Assembly (NCBI RefSeq): GCF_001704615.3
Contig: NZ_CP029396.2
Coordinates: forward strand, 1-64,000
From: Acinetobacter defluvii
GTDB lineage: Bacteria > Pseudomonadota > Gammaproteobacteria > Pseudomonadales > Moraxellaceae
Length of the DNA: 64,000 nt
Direction: 5' to 3'
This document shows, piece by piece, positions 28,526 through 37,875 of the stretch. A program made the translations under genes and the position numbers. The notes beneath the pieces were generated by a model that worked only from the letters and a program-made list of their open reading frames with translations, was not told the origin of the DNA and did no database searches. Position 1 is the first letter of the stretch; each line of letters begins with the position of its first letter.

Positions 28526-29317
28526 TTATGCAAATTTAAAAAGAATCCAAATGATGACGAGATGTACTGGATAGAACCAGTACGCCCACTTGCCCACTGG
28601 CGGTACTTCAAAAGGTATATTCATGTGCTGTCCTTTCAGTAGGAATTGTGCACCAATATACGTTGCAATGGCGCTACTGACAGCAAATGAGAATGCCAAA
28701 GAATATGTAGTCATATCCGTATAGTAGCCACCAATCAACCAGTTGAAAATGTTGGCCAATGAAGTGAGCAAGACGCTGATCATTAAAAAGTATTTCTTAG
28801 AACGAACGTTGGTTGTTTTAAAGAATAAATACAGGAATACAATTAATAAAACGCCCCACACGCTATACATAATAAAATTAGATAGCAATGTGGTCACGAC
28901 TAACAGAGAGACAAACTGCAGCGTTGCATATTTATGTTTAGATTCCCCCAATACAACAAGCAAAAATCCTAAAAGCAACGTAGGCATGACGTTCAGTGTT
29001 GTAAATGGCTCTTGGTTGAATAGTTGATACGGTACTTCTGATAGCACACAAAACAACGCCAAATTTTTAAAATAGTTTTTTAATGTATGGGTTTTCTTTT
29101 TAGGAATAGCTTGGTTCAAATTGAATGCAAGCATGATACAAAAAATAGGAAAAGCACAACGGCCAATCGTCCTCAACAACAGATTATATTGAGGAAATAA
29201 TATTGATGCGTGGTCAATAACCATGGTCACAATCGCAATCCACTTCAATAGATCCAAGGCTCTATTGCGATCTCGCACGGCGCTTTGGCTAATTACAGCT
29301 TCTTGTAGATGAACCAT
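28526..29317 (-). CDS. TraX-like polytopic membrane protein
   Basis: 263 aa. The TraX family pattern is visible near the N-terminus: RNRALDLLKWIAIVTMVIDHASI, where the conserved K and DH are present, followed by about seven more hydrophobic helices and a C-terminal KWAYWFYPVHLVIIW. TraX in F-type systems N-acetylates the pilin; the relatives are membrane acyltransferases of the acyltransferase-3 type. It overlaps the gene upstream by 25 bp. Its presence supports a conjugative plasmid, but no other pilus genes are in the window. Confidence 0.8.
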   Translation of the reverse strand: MVHLQEAVISQSAVRDRNRALDLLKWIAIVTMVIDHASILFPQYNLLLRTIGRCAFPIFCIMLAFNLNQAIPKKKTHTLKNYFKNLALFCVLSEVPYQLFNQEPFTTLNVMPTLLLGFLLVVLGESKHKYATLQFVSLLVVTTLLSNFIMYSVWGVLLIVFLYLFFKTTNVRSKKYFLMISVLLTSLANIFNWLIGGYYTDMTTYSLAFSFAVSSAIATYIGAQFLLKGQHMNIPFEVPPVGKWAYWFYPVHLVIIWILFKFA

Positions 29318-29943
29318 GTGTTATTTTTCGCTAAAGGGTTTGTATAAGCATCACTACGCTGTTTTCGGGTGTTGTTACGATTATCTAAGATCTCAATGCT
29401 ATTCCAACCTTCGGGATAACCGAGCACCAGTCCAGAGTTATAAAATCTCGTGCGATGACGCTCTTCATCGCCGGCATAAAACAAGTACGCACGAATATCG
29501 TTATACGGTCGATGCCCGACCAATACGTTATCTTCATCACGATCAAAGTACTCATAAATTAAATCCGTATATTCACGATTGAAGTATCCGCACTTCTCAA
29601 ACAGATCTGCACTTGAACGAAAAGTAATAGATTCCTTGGCCAGTGTTTTATTTAAAATCATGCGAGTGACATTACGAGCAAACACGGGCAAATTAAAATG
29701 CACAGGCAAATGAATTTCATTTATTTCGGACAAATCAATAGGATCACCAAAAGGACTAGAAAGTTCTAATGCTTTTTGATAAAAGTCCATCCATTGTGCA
29801 AGATATTCATCAACAAACTTTTTCTCACCATAATAAATTGGTAATCCATCAACCGTTAAAAGGTTTTGTGGAGGAAAAATATTGTTTCTTAAATCTAAGA
29901 TGCTTTGTTTTAATTTTGCGATTTCGATTGGATCACTAATCAT
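29293..29943 (-). CDS. Unknown 216-aa protein
   Basis: 216 aa, soluble, start MISDPIEIAKLKQSIL. Two Arg/Tyr/Asp-rich stretches (REYTDLIYEYFDRDEDN and GDEERHRTRFYNSG). The last 25 bp overlap the TraX-like gene, so it is translationally coupled to it. No recognised family. Confidence 0.65.
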   Translation of the reverse strand: MISDPIEIAKLKQSILDLRNNIFPPQNLLTVDGLPIYYGEKKFVDEYLAQWMDFYQKALELSSPFGDPIDLSEINEIHLPVHFNLPVFARNVTRMILNKTLAKESITFRSSADLFEKCGYFNREYTDLIYEYFDRDEDNVLVGHRPYNDIRAYLFYAGDEERHRTRFYNSGLVLGYPEGWNSIEILDNRNNTRKQRSDAYTNPLAKNNTWFIYKKL

Positions 29944-30123
29944 AACAACTCACTCGAATTAGAGTATTAAAATAATTATATAGGGTTTTAATTAATTGGA
30001 TATAAGTTTTTAGCTCAGTAAATAAGCATTTTTGTTGTGTGGCGAATTAGAATTGATAAAAAATTTAAAAGAATATTTATTCTAGGAATTATTGATACAA
30101 TGTATCTAATTTCTTACGAATTA

Positions 30124-30131
30124 GTATATAC
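30124..30131 (+). promoter_or_regulatory. GTATATAC motif before the 279-aa gene
   Basis: TTAGTATATACAATT ends 14 bp before the ATG at 30145. Placed as in other genes of the window, it supports that ATG as the start rather than the GTG at 30037. Confidence 0.35.
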
Positions 30132-30144
30132 AATTGGGATTACT

Positions 30145-30984
30145 ATGCTTACCCCTGATCGAATAGACAAAAAAGTTAATTTGGCTGGAATTGACAAGTC
30201 GTGGACCAATTTATTAAATCACTTGGACATTGATAGTCATCCTGAATACAACATCAATAAAACTCAGCCATGGTACTTGGCTAATTTTGTAGATTACCTA
30301 CGCCTACTCAACTTTAAGTTTGATGAATTAAATCTAAGAGAGATTCGTGCAGTTGATTATGACTTGGTAGATTGGTCATTTCTTAAATCTAATCGCCTAA
30401 ATGGTGTTGAGGTGTTTAAGGACCTTACCATTTATCTGCAGAAACCCATTTTTGTTACGCAATATCCTAAATGTGTAGCCATCAATGCTGATGTTCGCGA
30501 TCGTAAGCTTGCAGAGGTTATTTATGATTACTACAGACGCTTCTTACCGTTTTTCTATTCATTCATTAAATTGATCAGATCAACGCAGCGCTTATCTCTA
30601 GAACGTAAATTCCCCGTGATTGATAACTTTATGTCTAATTTTGGAGATCTTAGTACTGGTGAGTTTTATTCAAATATTCCATTTGATGATGCAGAGCTCA
30701 AAAGGATTTTGAAAAATGGCTTTGAAAAATATAGAGAGCATAAATCAGAACAGCGGTTTAGCCGTGCCATCGCAGAGCTAACACCGATGTTTAAAGCTTT
30801 GTCTGAATACTTAAAGATTGTGTCTACGGTTAACTACGTGGATCTAGACCTTATTCACTTCTTACACAATGCATTTTTGGGTAAAAACTTTAATGTTTAT
30901 TCAGATCTATTCGCTTTGGATAAAGAACCTAATTTGTTGGTCAATTTAAGTTGGACATACACAAAAGCATTTCAATATTCATAA
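30145..30984 (+). CDS. Unknown 279-aa protein
   Basis: 279 aa from the ATG at 30145 (MLTPDRIDKKVNLAG); earlier in-frame starts at 30037 (GTG) and 30100 (ATG) would add a hydrophobic run that looks like translated promoter DNA. Soluble, helical in the C-terminal half (about 120-260), rich in Phe, Tyr, Leu and Lys. No recognised family. Its 3' end overlaps the remnant at 30979 by a few bases, convergent. Confidence 0.6.
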   Translation: MLTPDRIDKKVNLAGIDKSWTNLLNHLDIDSHPEYNINKTQPWYLANFVDYLRLLNFKFDELNLREIRAVDYDLVDWSFLKSNRLNGVEVFKDLTIYLQKPIFVTQYPKCVAINADVRDRKLAEVIYDYYRRFLPFFYSFIKLIRSTQRLSLERKFPVIDNFMSNFGDLSTGEFYSNIPFDDAELKRILKNGFEKYREHKSEQRFSRAIAELTPMFKALSEYLKIVSTVNYVDLDLIHFLHNAFLGKNFNVYSDLFALDKEPNLLVNLSWTYTKAFQYS

Positions 30985-31442
30985 ATAGCACCATGGTCGT
31001 TTATGTGCATCGGCTATATCAAAAGGAAGAAGAATATAGCGATCTTTTAACGAAAGGGCCTGGCCATACCGAAGTTTTGTAGCAGAAGAAAAATCTGTAC
31101 TGGTTTTGCCCGTGGCAAAGTCTAACCAAAAGACGTCATTTCCATCGCAGAATAAACCTAAATTATCCTTTTCAAGCGCCACATACTTGATATAAGGATC
31201 ATCTATTTGTGAGATCGAGGGAATATATTGATAGTCCACCTTTCATACAATATGTTTGCGAACGTGGTGCACGGCGATCGGTTGATCTATGGACCGTGCG
31301 TTATCCCATGCTACCTGAGCTTGCTCTAAAGTATATACGTGCGCTTGACAACATTCGTTGTATAGCCCTTTCCGTTAAAACCAGGCCACCCAATATTTGA
31401 GCCGACATTATCTCTAAAACAAGCTAGGTAAAGTTCAGTCAT
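30979..31442 (-). pseudogene. Decayed small gene downstream of the SNF2 helicase
   Basis: Reading from the ATG at 31442, MTELYLACFRDNVGSN starts a protein that shifts frame at about 31340 (GTCAAG|CGCAC, one base apparently missing) into AHVYTLEQAQVAWDN, then meets an in-frame TGA before VDYQYIPSISQID and runs to the stop at 30979. The joined reading gives about 150 aa that hang together as one protein. So the gene is probably broken by one frameshift and one nonsense codon; the last 86 codons still look like an ORF. It lies 10 bp after the SNF2 C-terminal half. Confidence 0.6.
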
Positions 31443-31452
31443 AAGGTTTCTC

Positions 31453-32462
31453 TTAAGCAACTTTCTTATTCAGTATGTGTTCGGCTAAGCGCTTGATACC
31501 GCCACCGTCCGTAATTAAATGTTCAAATAATTCGCCATTCGGGTTTTTAACTCCTTCCAACTGGCCTTTTTTGATGCCTAAGACATCAGAAATAATTGGA
31601 TCTGAACCCGAATCAGCCAACAAGTAATATGCCGAGATCTGTTTGATTTGACCGTCACGGTCTAAGCGACCAATACATTGATCATGAACACCAGGCGACC
31701 AATCCAACTCACCAAACACAAATGTTTTGCATTTTGAGTGGTACTGCAAGCCATCAAGCCCGGCAGATGAACGTAATGAACTAATGAAGACTTTGCTTTC
31801 ATCATTCAAGAATGCTTGTTTAGAACGTTCCTTAGCTGCAGGTCCTTCCGTGCCTGTATACATAACAGGATTGAATTCAGCCAAGCGTTCTAGCCAAATG
31901 TTGTACACATCTCGATGCCAACCATAAAGCATGACTGATTCACCAGACTCAACAAGCATACGCACGAACTCAGCGACATACGGCGCTTTGGCGATACCTG
32001 TTGCTTGGCGCATCATAATATTGAATTCTTCTGTCGCACGAAGCTTTTGCCCTTGGAATTCCTGAGTAGAGCTTAAAATTACTTTTGCCAGTTCCATTGC
32101 CTTGCCCTTAATTTGATCCAGTACTTTAGGATCGCTTTCGACATATTGAGGGATGATTTGTACTGGCGGTAACTCTCGATTTACATCTGCTCGAGTACGG
32201 CGCAACATTAGACCTTCATCACGTAAAAACATCCCAAACGCTTTAGGATCATTAATACGTTTTTCTTGTGAACACCACTCACGAGCGAATTCAGTAGCGG
32301 TACCTAAGCTATCAGGACGCAATATTTCAATGATGTTGTAGAATTCATCACCGTAGTTATAAATCGGTGTAGCTGATAGACCGAGGCGTAATTCAGCTTG
32401 GTCACTAATGAGTTTAGCAGCGGAATACTTTTGCGATGTATAGCCAGTCCGTAACTCTTGGA
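31453..32462 (-). pseudogene. SNF2-family helicase, C-terminal half, cut by a mobile element
   Basis: Codes for IQELRTGYTSQKYSA, RLGLSATP (motif III region), LMLRRTRADV, and the helicase C domain ending in QCIGRLDRDGQIKQISAYYL (motif VI-like arginines). The 12 residues before IQELR in the open frame (MYILTILFYIRE) belong to the inserted element. Joined to the N-terminal half at 42486-43142 it gives about 555 aa, with motif II restored as VVFDEIQELR. SNF2 ATPases remodel or translocate on duplex DNA; here the partner was probably the nuclease-like protein at 43142. The gene is now split and presumably inactive. Confidence 0.85.
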
Positions 32463-32474
32463 TTTCCCTAATAT
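32463..32474 (+). repeat. Left terminal inverted repeat
   Basis: TTTCCCTAATAT, paired with ATATTAGGGAAA at 42467-42478. Beyond the 12 bp the two ends continue AT-rich but diverge (AAAATAGAATTG versus CAAGCAATTGAA). Confidence 0.75.
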
Positions 32475-32634
32475 AAAATAGAATTGTCAAAATATACATA
32501 GCATTCAGGTCGTAACAGTACCTAATAAATAATTAGAACGTTAGAAGGGATGAGGTCAATATTGTAGTCATAATATGCTTGTTTATAATCAAAGCAGAAT
32601 TTAAAAGGGTTTGAATTTTAAGATACGAAATCAA

Positions 32635-32694
32635 ATAACAGAGGACTTTTATAGCTTAGTAACATAGAAGCTCCAAGTAAAAGTCTCCTGTTAT
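32635..32694. repeat. 17-bp inverted repeat downstream of qatD
   Basis: ATAACAGAGGACTTTTA at 32635-32651 and TAAAAGTCTCCTGTTAT at 32678-32694, one mismatch in 17, with a 26-bp loop. It lies 30 bp after the qatD stop. Likely a processed or terminator-like hairpin, or the footprint of a small element. Confidence 0.55.
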
Positions 32695-32725
32695 CTCAGC
32701 GCACATCAAATATGATCATTCTATA

Positions 32726-33469
32726 TTAATTGTTGATTAAGAGATGCTTAAAGTTTTCATAGATCTGAGCAGCAACTTCATTGGCATCGACTTCCCATAT
32801 ATCTGCAAGCTCATTAATAACTGGTTGAACCTGAGCTGGTAGTAAAGGTGTACCTGTTTTCACGATAAAAGGACCATCAGTTTCAGTAAGGATCATATTT
32901 TTAGGTATATGTTTTACTAATTGTCTCCCTTTTTCTGTTTTCAACATTCGCTCATTTATTGAAAACCAGCATCCAGCTTTCAAGGCCTCTCTTAACTCAG
33001 AAAGGTTGCCTGTAAACCAATGTAGCACTGGTATACCATTATCAAAATTTTCACTTAGGAGTTCTATAACAGGCCGTGTTGCTCTAAGACTATGTATGGT
33101 TAAAATTTTAGGTGATTCGTTGTTGGCTTTTTTCAAAATATGTGAGAAAACCTTTTTTTGGATTTCCCAATGATTTCGAAAGTTAGGGGAGCCATCTAGC
33201 CCAATTTCACCAATATATCTAGTTTGATTAACTAATGAATCAAATAGCGCAAGTTCGTCATAACGTTCATGAGCTAGCTGCGGATGTAAACCCAATGCTG
33301 TTTTGATTCTTGAACTATGACGAGTTAGTTTATCAGTGCCAAACCACGCTTTAGGCGTTGTGGTTACTGATAATATATAGCTTTTAGAATCTCCACATGC
33401 TTTGGCTACAGCATGTGGGTCATCATATAAATCTAAATGGCAATGAAAATCAATGTAAGGGTAAATCAA
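32726..33469 (-). CDS. qatD: Qat system TatD-family nuclease QatD
   Basis: 247 aa. TatD-type metal-dependent hydrolase: the metal-binding [10 protein letters not shown] near the N-terminus, GEIGLDGSP in the middle, LTIHSLR and LHWFTGN further on, and LTETDGPF near the C-terminus. TatD proteins act as DNases. Its start overlaps the end of qatC by 4 bp, which identifies it as the last gene of a Qat (QueC-like/TatD) anti-phage operon. The sequence looks intact. Confidence 0.82.
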   Translation of the reverse strand: MIYPYIDFHCHLDLYDDPHAVAKACGDSKSYILSVTTTPKAWFGTDKLTRHSSRIKTALGLHPQLAHERYDELALFDSLVNQTRYIGEIGLDGSPNFRNHWEIQKKVFSHILKKANNESPKILTIHSLRATRPVIELLSENFDNGIPVLHWFTGNLSELREALKAGCWFSINERMLKTEKGRQLVKHIPKNMILTETDGPFIVKTGTPLLPAQVQPVINELADIWEVDANEVAAQIYENFKHLLINN

Positions 33470-34788
33470 ATATTAACACCTAAAGATTGTGACTTTAAAT
33501 AGTCTTCGACCTCTTTAAATCCTCGAACCACTGTGTCTAAAATTTGCCTTCTGATCTTTAAATCAGTAGGCAGTGCTCCTGACTTAGAGATCCAAATTTT
33601 AGGATTTTTTACCTTTTTCAATTTTCTAATAGCTAGAATCATTGACATAAGATCATCGCGATTGTCTGGATCCTTTATTACTAAACCCAAATCGTTATAA
33701 ACATAATTTACTGTTTGATCAGGCATCGCGGCTGAATGGAACGAAGCTCTCCTTATTATACATGGAACGCATTTCCCGCACTGAATTCCAGTCCTTTTCC
33801 ATTTACCACAAGACACCGTATCTTTAGCTATCTGCTCCAAAACTATAGTATTTGAGCAGTTTTTCATCATCTCTCCTTTAGTCATAAATTGGTAAGGATT
33901 ATCTAGAATCACAGGTAAATGCACTCGATGAAACAATTCGTTTAATAAACTCATATAATGAGGATGCGTTGTTCTAGTGCTCAGTGAACCAATTCGACGC
34001 GGAGTAAGGGGTGGGTTAATTGAAATCAAACCATTTTCTGGAACGTATAAGGTCGTTAATTTGCCTGCTTGATAATGTTGGCTTATTGCGGTACTGATTA
34101 ATGTACCGAAAGCAATAAAGTTAAAGCTCCTAGTACGCATTTGCACATCAGTTGGAATATCACCAGCCTTTCTTGGATATGCAATAACTTGAAATTTTGA
34201 ATTTTTTAAGCCCAATAAATTATACAGATTATCTTGTTTAGATTTATCCCTAGCATAGGCATGACTAATTAGCACTGGATTAATTTTTTTTGAAGTTAAA
34301 TCAATAATACCAATAGCACTATCTAAGCCACCTGAAAAAAGACATGCAGAGTCATGCCCAACCAAAGGTATTTTACGGCCGCGTTTGATCTTATCTGGCC
34401 AAACAAAATTCCCTGTCCTAAATTGAAAATGCCACAAGTCACCACTCAAAAAGTGCAAAATTTCTTTCAACAACTCAATTTGCGGAATCCATACACTTGG
34501 ATTGATAAGAGGAATTGAAAGCTTAAACTCTCGACACCATCCATCCTCAGCTTGTTTATTTCTCTCAACAAATGTATCGGCTGCTGTAATAGCCATTGCT
34601 ATAGTCAAGAAATCTAGTGCTGTTTCATCTAAATCCTCTTTAATCCTTTTTATTTCATTTAATAAAGGGCGACCAATACTTGCATATTCCCCATTTTGTG
34701 CAGGAGGACCATATAAATGCACAGGAATCAAACTGTCTGATAAAGCAGGTAGTTGAGTGGTGTCAGTATCAAAATATAGTTCAATCAT
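33466..34788 (-). CDS. qatC: Qat system QueC-like protein QatC
   Basis: 440 aa. PP-loop ATPase with SGGLDS at 152-157, as in 7-cyano-7-deazaguanine synthase QueC, and a four-cysteine zinc site near the C-terminal third ([17 protein letters not shown]). It is longer than housekeeping QueC (about 220-240 aa) because of an N-terminal extension, which is typical of QatC. In the Qat system it is thought to modify a protein or nucleic acid target with a deazapurine-type group. Overlaps qatB by 8 bp and qatD by 4 bp. Confidence 0.82.
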   Translation of the reverse strand: MIELYFDTDTTQLPALSDSLIPVHLYGPPAQNGEYASIGRPLLNEIKRIKEDLDETALDFLTIAMAITAADTFVERNKQAEDGWCREFKLSIPLINPSVWIPQIELLKEILHFLSGDLWHFQFRTGNFVWPDKIKRGRKIPLVGHDSACLFSGGLDSAIGIIDLTSKKINPVLISHAYARDKSKQDNLYNLLGLKNSKFQVIAYPRKAGDIPTDVQMRTRSFNFIAFGTLISTAISQHYQAGKLTTLYVPENGLISINPPLTPRRIGSLSTRTTHPHYMSLLNELFHRVHLPVILDNPYQFMTKGEMMKNCSNTIVLEQIAKDTVSCGKWKRTGIQCGKCVPCIIRRASFHSAAMPDQTVNYVYNDLGLVIKDPDNRDDLMSMILAIRKLKKVKNPKIWISKSGALPTDLKIRRQILDTVVRGFKEVEDYLKSQSLGVNI

Positions 34789-35348
34789 TTAAGTGATCCT
34801 CCCATTCACCCCAAATATCTTGGATAGCATTTTTTTGTATTGTTTCAATGTCTTGTTTGTTAAGTGTATTGATGTTTTCTAAATGAGTTCCGAAATTCAA
34901 ATCCACTGATGTCTTAATTAACTCCAATAAGCTTGATTCAATCATTTCTACTTTTTCTGGTGTATCCGCTTTATCGAATGCTGTTTTAGAATCTAAAATA
35001 ATTTGTTCAAAAATACATTGGGTGAGATAGTTAATCATCATATCTACGATAATATCATCAGTAATTTTTGAAAAATCGAATGTGGAGAATCCATCTAAAG
35101 CCTCTGCTAAAGCTTCATTCATTGCCGCTCTAATACGTTCAGAATCTCCATTGACGTCAATAATAGAATCAATAATTTTATCTATTACGACATCTATAGG
35201 TTGACCTTGTAAATCTGAAATATTTAAAGAGTTAGTATCTGAGCCTGACTGTAGAGACCTTAAGGCATCAAATAAACTACCTCCAGCTCCTATCATAGAG
35301 CTAAATCTTCTAGCTCCGTTAGATTTACCGCCAGTGGCACTCTTTGCA
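34781..35348 (-). pseudogene. qatB: Qat system protein QatB, 5'-truncated
   Basis: About 188 codons of QatB remain, from SATGGKSNGARRFSSMIGAG to the C-terminus GEWEDHLND. The N-terminus is lost: the open frame continues upstream only into the IS5-family element (the residues before SATGG are IS-encoded). The N-terminal Gly/Ser/Arg-rich stretch and the acidic helical C-terminal domain match the QatB layout. No qatA ATPase gene is left, so the system is almost certainly inactive. Confidence 0.72.
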
Positions 35349-36387
35349 GGCTTTGTTGCACAAAGATTTGAAATGCAAAGCGCCCCTAATTGAGCCAAAT
35401 TTAAGGCGTAACTTGGGTAAGTGGTCGACCTAATTCCGTAAATCTGTTGAGGACTGCTACACGTGCATGAATTTCATTCACCTGACTAGGAAAGCTTCTT
35501 GCCATTAATTTATCGCCTAATAATTTGATGCAATGCATCTTGGTTTCCACCAAACTGCGGCGATGATAGCCTGACCATTTTTTCCATAATGTCCTGCCTA
35601 AACGTTTAACTGTTCGAAGTAATTCATTTCGCTCTAGCGAGCTACTCTTTGTATCTTTCCATGGTTTCGCATTTTTTCTAGGTGGAATCACCGCATGTGC
35701 TTGCCGATCTGCAATGACCTGACGGCATTGCTTGGTGTCATAAGCTCCATCGGTATAAACAGAGTCAATCTGCTCATCTTGTGGAATCTGATTAAGTAAA
35801 TCACCAAGCACCTGTGAATCACTGACATTATTGGTTGTGAGCTGAATAGCGCGTATTTGTAGGGTTTTGGCATCTATACCAATATGTAGTTTACGCCATT
35901 GGCGACGATATTCAGCTCCATGTTTCTTGCGTTTCCATTCGCCCTCACCTAGAAACTTCATGCCTGTAGAGTCTACGAGTAGATGCAGCCCATCGCTACT
36001 TTTTTGGTAGCTGATTGCAATATCAATATGCTTTTGTCTTCTACAAAGCGTACTGTAATCTGGTGCGGTCCAATTTAATCCGCAAAGTTTAATCAGACTT
36101 TGCACAAAGCCAGTGACCATACGTAAAGATAGACGGAATAAGGATTTAATCATTAAGCAGCATTGGATAGCTGCGTCGGAGTAGGTTTGATTTCGCCCTT
36201 GTTTGCCTTTTGATGGAGCATACCATTGCGTAGCAGGATCAAACCAAATGGCAATATTTCCGCGACTCATGAGTGCTCGGTTATATGCGGGCCAATTGGT
36301 TGTGCGGTAGATTTTGTGTGTAGGCTTCTTCATTTGAAAATTATATCGCTGAAAAAGCCTTTACAGATAGGTTTGTGCAACAAAGCC
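35349..36387 (-). mobile_element. IS5-family (IS903-group-like) insertion sequence, 1039 bp
   Basis: Bounded by the 16-bp inverted repeats GGCTTTGTTGCACAAA (35349-35364) and TTTGTGCAACAAAGCC (36372-36387). One transposase gene fills it. The 9 bp outside each end differ (CTCTTTGCA on the left, TTTTACAAT on the right), so there is no target duplication. The element therefore marks a deletion or rearrangement: left of it is a 5'-truncated qatB, right of it a 3'-truncated recombinase gene. Confidence 0.88.
35401..36333 (-). CDS. IS5-family transposase
   Basis: 310 aa, DDE transposase. The first Asp is in LLVDSTGMKFLGEGEW, the second in VYTDGAYDT, and the glutamate region is YHRRSLVETKMHCIKLLGDKL with the YxxR-E signature (HRRSLVETKM). 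The N-terminus MKKPTHKIYRTTNWPAYNRAL is typical of the IS903 group. It looks complete. Confidence 0.9.
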   Translation of the reverse strand: MKKPTHKIYRTTNWPAYNRALMSRGNIAIWFDPATQWYAPSKGKQGRNQTYSDAAIQCCLMIKSLFRLSLRMVTGFVQSLIKLCGLNWTAPDYSTLCRRQKHIDIAISYQKSSDGLHLLVDSTGMKFLGEGEWKRKKHGAEYRRQWRKLHIGIDAKTLQIRAIQLTTNNVSDSQVLGDLLNQIPQDEQIDSVYTDGAYDTKQCRQVIADRQAHAVIPPRKNAKPWKDTKSSSLERNELLRTVKRLGRTLWKKWSGYHRRSLVETKMHCIKLLGDKLMARSFPSQVNEIHARVAVLNRFTELGRPLTQVTP

Positions 36388-36817
36388 TTTTACAATTACT
36401 ACTAGTACCAATTAAATTATTAAATGAGTAGAAATTTGAAACAAAGAAGATGAAATTTATACATTCTTTACCAATTCTAACTATCTGATTATTAGATCTT
36501 AAAGGTGATATTAAAGAATGAATGAAGATCGAAAAATGATTATCATCTAGTTGTGATAATTTTGAAATTTCATTAGATGAGTAAATATATTTAAGTAAAT
36601 GATTAATATATGATGCATATTTTTTTAGGGTACCACCATCATGTGTTGAGAAATTAAGTTTATATAAGTAAACCATATAAGCATTTGCTTCAATACAAGG
36701 TTGATGATTGGGGTAAGTTAAAATTGGTAAAGAGCAGTTATCTAGATACTCGATTGAATTATTTAGATAATTATAGTAATTGTAAATTTTGCAATTACTT
36801 ATAGTTTTATAAGCCAT
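36388..36817 (-). pseudogene. N-terminal fragment of a tyrosine-recombinase-like protein
   Basis: About 143 codons from MAYKTISNCKIYNYYNYL. The segment EANAYMVYLYKLNFSTHDGGTLKKYASYINHLLKYIYSSN resembles the N-terminal SAM-like (core-binding) domain of phage-type integrases. The catalytic half is missing because the IS5-family element truncates the gene. It follows the small third gene of the module by about 15 bp, so it belonged to the same operon. Confidence 0.6.
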
Positions 36818-37260
36818 ATATTACTCTTTTGATTATAGAGGTTTTATTATTTGCTCAAACTCTTTTATAAAAAAATTAAAGTCATTAATTAACTCTGGTT
36901 TTGAGCTAGTATATGCATAAACCTCCATTTTATCTTTCATCATATGTAAGAAGCTAATTAAGAGAATGTTCTGTCTGTTTAGCTTTGAAATTATTTCATT
37001 TTTGACTTTGTTGTTATCTTCCTTTTTTATTTTAGACTTTATATTTGAATGAGTTATGGATGTTAGTGCTTCTTTTCTTAAATTGTTAAACTCATTAAAA
37101 GAAAGATTACTATATTTTTCGATATAAGATTTATGTGAGTTTAAAGAATAACTTAATATTTTTAAATCAAAATTATTAAATTTTGAAAAATTAGTTTGAT
37201 TTTTTAGTGAGAAAATTATAGATTCAAGAGGAATTTTGCTTTTAAATGAATTATTGATAA

Positions 37261-37806
37261 GCAATAGCTGACGGCGCCTTGGGCTTCTGGAAAGCCCTGA
37301 GTAAGGTCTATCCGCAGACCAAACAACAACGCTGTTGGGTGCATAAAACGGCCAATGTGCTCAACAAACTGCCCAAAGCAGTACAGCCCAAAGTAAAAGA
37401 AGCACTGCATGATATCTGGATGGCAGAGACGCGTGAGAAGGCTCATAAAGCCTTTGATATAGCGCTGGAAAGGTTTACTGCTAAGTACCCACGCGCAATG
37501 GAATGCTTAGCTAAAGACCGTGAGAGCATGTTGGCTTTCTACGATTTTCCAGCAGAACATTGGGTGAGTATACGCACCACCAACCCAATTGAATCTGCCT
37601 TCGCTACAGTACGTTTAAGAACCAGCAAAACCCGCAATTGCGGTTCAAGAAACACAACCCTAGCAATGGTTTATAAATTGCTGCAATCAGCGCAGAAGCG
37701 CTGGAACCGCCTGAAAGGATTTCAACTGCTAACCCTCGTGGTCAATAACGTTAAATTCCAAGACGGCGAACAAGTAATGGAGCAATCAGACAGGAAAACC
37801 GCCTGA
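37261..37806 (+). pseudogene. IS256-family transposase, C-terminal part only
   Basis: About 180 codons of a roughly 400-codon gene. TTNPIESAFATVRLRTSKTRN is the hallmark C-terminal block of this family (NxIES...R). The start and the first catalytic aspartate are absent. Confidence 0.8.
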
Positions 37807-37835
37807 TGCTCGTACACCAGATTTGACCATAACTC
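37261..37835 (+). mobile_element. 3' fragment of an IS256-family insertion sequence
   Basis: Contains the C-terminal half of a Mutator-type transposase (AIADGALGFWKALSKVYP, RCWVHKTANVLNKLP, and IRTTNPIESAFATVRLR with the catalytic Glu) followed by an IS256-like terminal sequence ending CCATAACTC at 37835. The opposite end of the IS is missing, so the IS was truncated by a later deletion. It sits inside the small third recombinase-module gene. Confidence 0.78.
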
Positions 37836-37875
37836 ATTGAGCATTTTAATTTCATTTTTAATACTCAATTCAATT

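Noticed and set aside
34781..35398. A complete 205-aa protein starting MAQLGALCISNLCATK
   Set aside because: The first residues are translated from the IS5-family end; only sequence left of 35349 is original qatB.
36341..36817. Complete 158-aa protein ending SNCKRLCCTNLSVKAFSAI
   Set aside because: The tail is IS sequence; the real gene is a truncated recombinase.
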